Source: an uncultured Prevotellaceae bacterium | GTDB lineage: Bacteria; Bacteroidota; Bacteroidia; Bacteroidales; Bacteroidaceae | Assembly: GCA_946406585.1 (NCBI GenBank) | Contig: CAMJLI010000097.1 | Location: 1 to 7,334, forward strand | Direction: 5' to 3' | Length of the DNA stretch: 7,334 nt | Part shown: positions 6,621-7,334 of the stretch, in pieces | Layout of the letters: each line of letters starts with the position of its first letter | How positions within the stretch are numbered: the stretch's first letter is position 1 | Translations under genes and position numbers: made by a program | Notes under the pieces: generated by a model | The model's database searches: none | What the model saw: only the letters and a program-made list of their open reading frames with translations | Told to the model about the DNA's origin: nothing

Positions 6621-7226
6621 TTATTTCAAAGAGAACTTGTAACCTATTCTAAGACCTGCATATGCGTTGTAGTAGTCCCTGTCTTTCATGGCCTTGATCA
6701 TGCCACCGTTTGAGCGGAATTCCAGCGAGAACCTACCGAAGTCATAAGAGATGCCCACCGGCACTCTTACGTCAAAGTTGTTCACCTCATTAAAGGAGTA
6801 TTTCGAAGCCATTAAAGCAGGGCTGTTGCCGGACATTTCCAACTTGTCACGCACCTTGAAAGCAGGCTCCACACCAATCTTCAGGGCAAGACCCTTCCAT
6901 ATATAGAAATTAGCCATTATTGGGACGGTGATGAAGTCGATATGGGCTGTTTCCTCCACTTTCAAATCCTTGTGCTTCACCTTTCCACCCTGTTGTGAAT
7001 ACATGGCACCTGCTGATAATGAAAACCACTTTGACATCCTGTATTCCAGTTCGGCACCCGCTATGAGGCCACCTACACCTTCAAGGTCGATGTTCTTGTC
7101 ATCCATATACATTATAGAACCATTGAAACCCACTTTGGGCTGGATAGTAAGAGAACCTACTTCACTCTGTGCTGAAACACTCATTGCAACTACCATCATC
7201 GTTGCGGCTAAAATCATTTTTTTCAT
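6621..7226 (-). CDS. Small outer-membrane beta-barrel protein, PorT-like family
   Basis: This 201-aa protein has a clear signal peptide (M-K-K, hydrophobic 4-16, then S-V-S-A with cleavage expected before Q20). The mature part alternates hydrophobic and polar residues in amphipathic strands with short polar turns, for example SLTIQPKVGFNGSIMY (25-40), GLIAGAELEYRMS (53-65), FSLSAGAMYSQQGG (68-81), DFITVPIMANFYI (97-109) and ALKIGVEPAF (114-123). It ends in AYAGLRIGYKFSLK (188-201), a typical closing strand. This matches the 'outer membrane protein beta-barrel' families common in Bacteroidales (OMP_b-brl_2 / PorT type), probably eight strands. Its molecular role is unknown; it could be structural or a small pore. 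The ATG at 7226 is preferred over one at 7301 because the shorter form begins with the signal peptide and lies downstream of the promoter. The leader is very A-rich, as is usual for highly expressed genes in this phylum. Confidence 0.85.
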   Translation of the reverse strand: MKKMILAATMMVVAMSVSAQSEVGSLTIQPKVGFNGSIMYMDDKNIDLEGVGGLIAGAELEYRMSKWFSLSAGAMYSQQGGKVKHKDLKVEETAHIDFITVPIMANFYIWKGLALKIGVEPAFKVRDKLEMSGNSPALMASKYSFNEVNNFDVRVPVGISYDFGRFSLEFRSNGGMIKAMKDRDYYNAYAGLRIGYKFSLK

Positions 7227-7265
7227 AATTGTATCTTTTTTTTGTTTTTTTTCTGATTGACGAGG

Positions 7266-7297
7266 CAAAGGTATGCCCGTTCTCAGCAATAAGGAAA
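7266..7297 (-). promoter_or_regulatory. Bacteroidota-type promoter of the outer-membrane protein gene
   Basis: On the minus strand TACCTTTG (7273-7266) fits the TAnnTTTG -7 consensus exactly. The -33 element is weak: TTTC at 7297-7294 with a 20-base spacer. Transcription should begin near 7260, giving a leader of about 33 bases that is almost entirely A with a few other bases. A short inverted repeat (AGGAA at 7292-7296 and TTCCT at 7301-7305) overlaps the -33 region; it may be chance. I see nothing else in the remaining bases to the window end. Confidence 0.68.
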
Positions 7298-7334
7298 ACA
7301 TTCCTCCATTTTCTGTTCCATTCGTTGCGACACA

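Noticed and set aside
3588..7226. A polysaccharide utilisation locus around the GH2 gene
   Set aside because: No SusC or SusD homologue, sensor regulator or second carbohydrate enzyme is in the window; the small barrel protein is not a TonB-dependent transporter, and each gene has its own promoter.
7292..7305. Short inverted repeat AGGAA-AACA-TTCCT near the -33 region of the outer-membrane protein gene, as an operator
   Set aside because: Five base pairs in an AT-rich region is close to chance level and there is no regulator gene in view to support it.

Overview
The window looks like ordinary chromosome from a member of the Bacteroidales, most likely a Prevotella-type organism. Base composition is moderate. 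Two of the three promoters I can see carry an exact Bacteroidota -7 box (TAnnTTTG) and the third is one base off. Two come with a TTTG -33 element. Leaders are A-rich with weak Shine-Dalgarno sequences, and the gene types are typical of the phylum: a secreted GH2 enzyme with DUF4982-type C-terminal modules and a small PorT-like outer-membrane barrel.

Layout. Positions 1-3582 (+) hold the downstream part of a YbhFSR-type ABC exporter operon: a 5'-truncated double-ATPase subunit followed by two ABC-2 permeases, spaced 22 and 6 bp apart. Positions 3588-5939 (-) hold a secreted glycoside hydrolase family 2 enzyme, probably a beta-galactosidase, that meets the exporter operon tail to tail with a 5-bp gap. 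Positions 5940-6096 are a divergent promoter region serving the GH2 gene leftward and a GNAT acetyltransferase (6097-6534, +) rightward. Positions 6535-6620 hold a strong hairpin terminator between convergent genes. Positions 6621-7226 (-) encode a small outer-membrane beta-barrel protein, with its promoter at about 7266-7297.

How the genes relate. The three exporter genes form one functional unit: the tandem ATPase powers a heterodimeric membrane channel, and a HlyD-type adaptor would be expected just upstream, outside the window. The other three genes are single transcription units with their own promoters, and nothing in the sequence ties them to the exporter or to each other. There is no SusC/SusD pair, mobile element, CRISPR array, tRNA or rRNA here.

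I did not find an undescribed system. The most interesting points are: loss of key ATPase residues that all fall in one of the two composite ATP sites of the exporter; a much shortened inter-ATPase linker; the compact divergent promoter pair, which also corrects the GH2 start; and the 5-bp convergent junction without a visible terminator. No stretch longer than about 160 bases lacks a gene.
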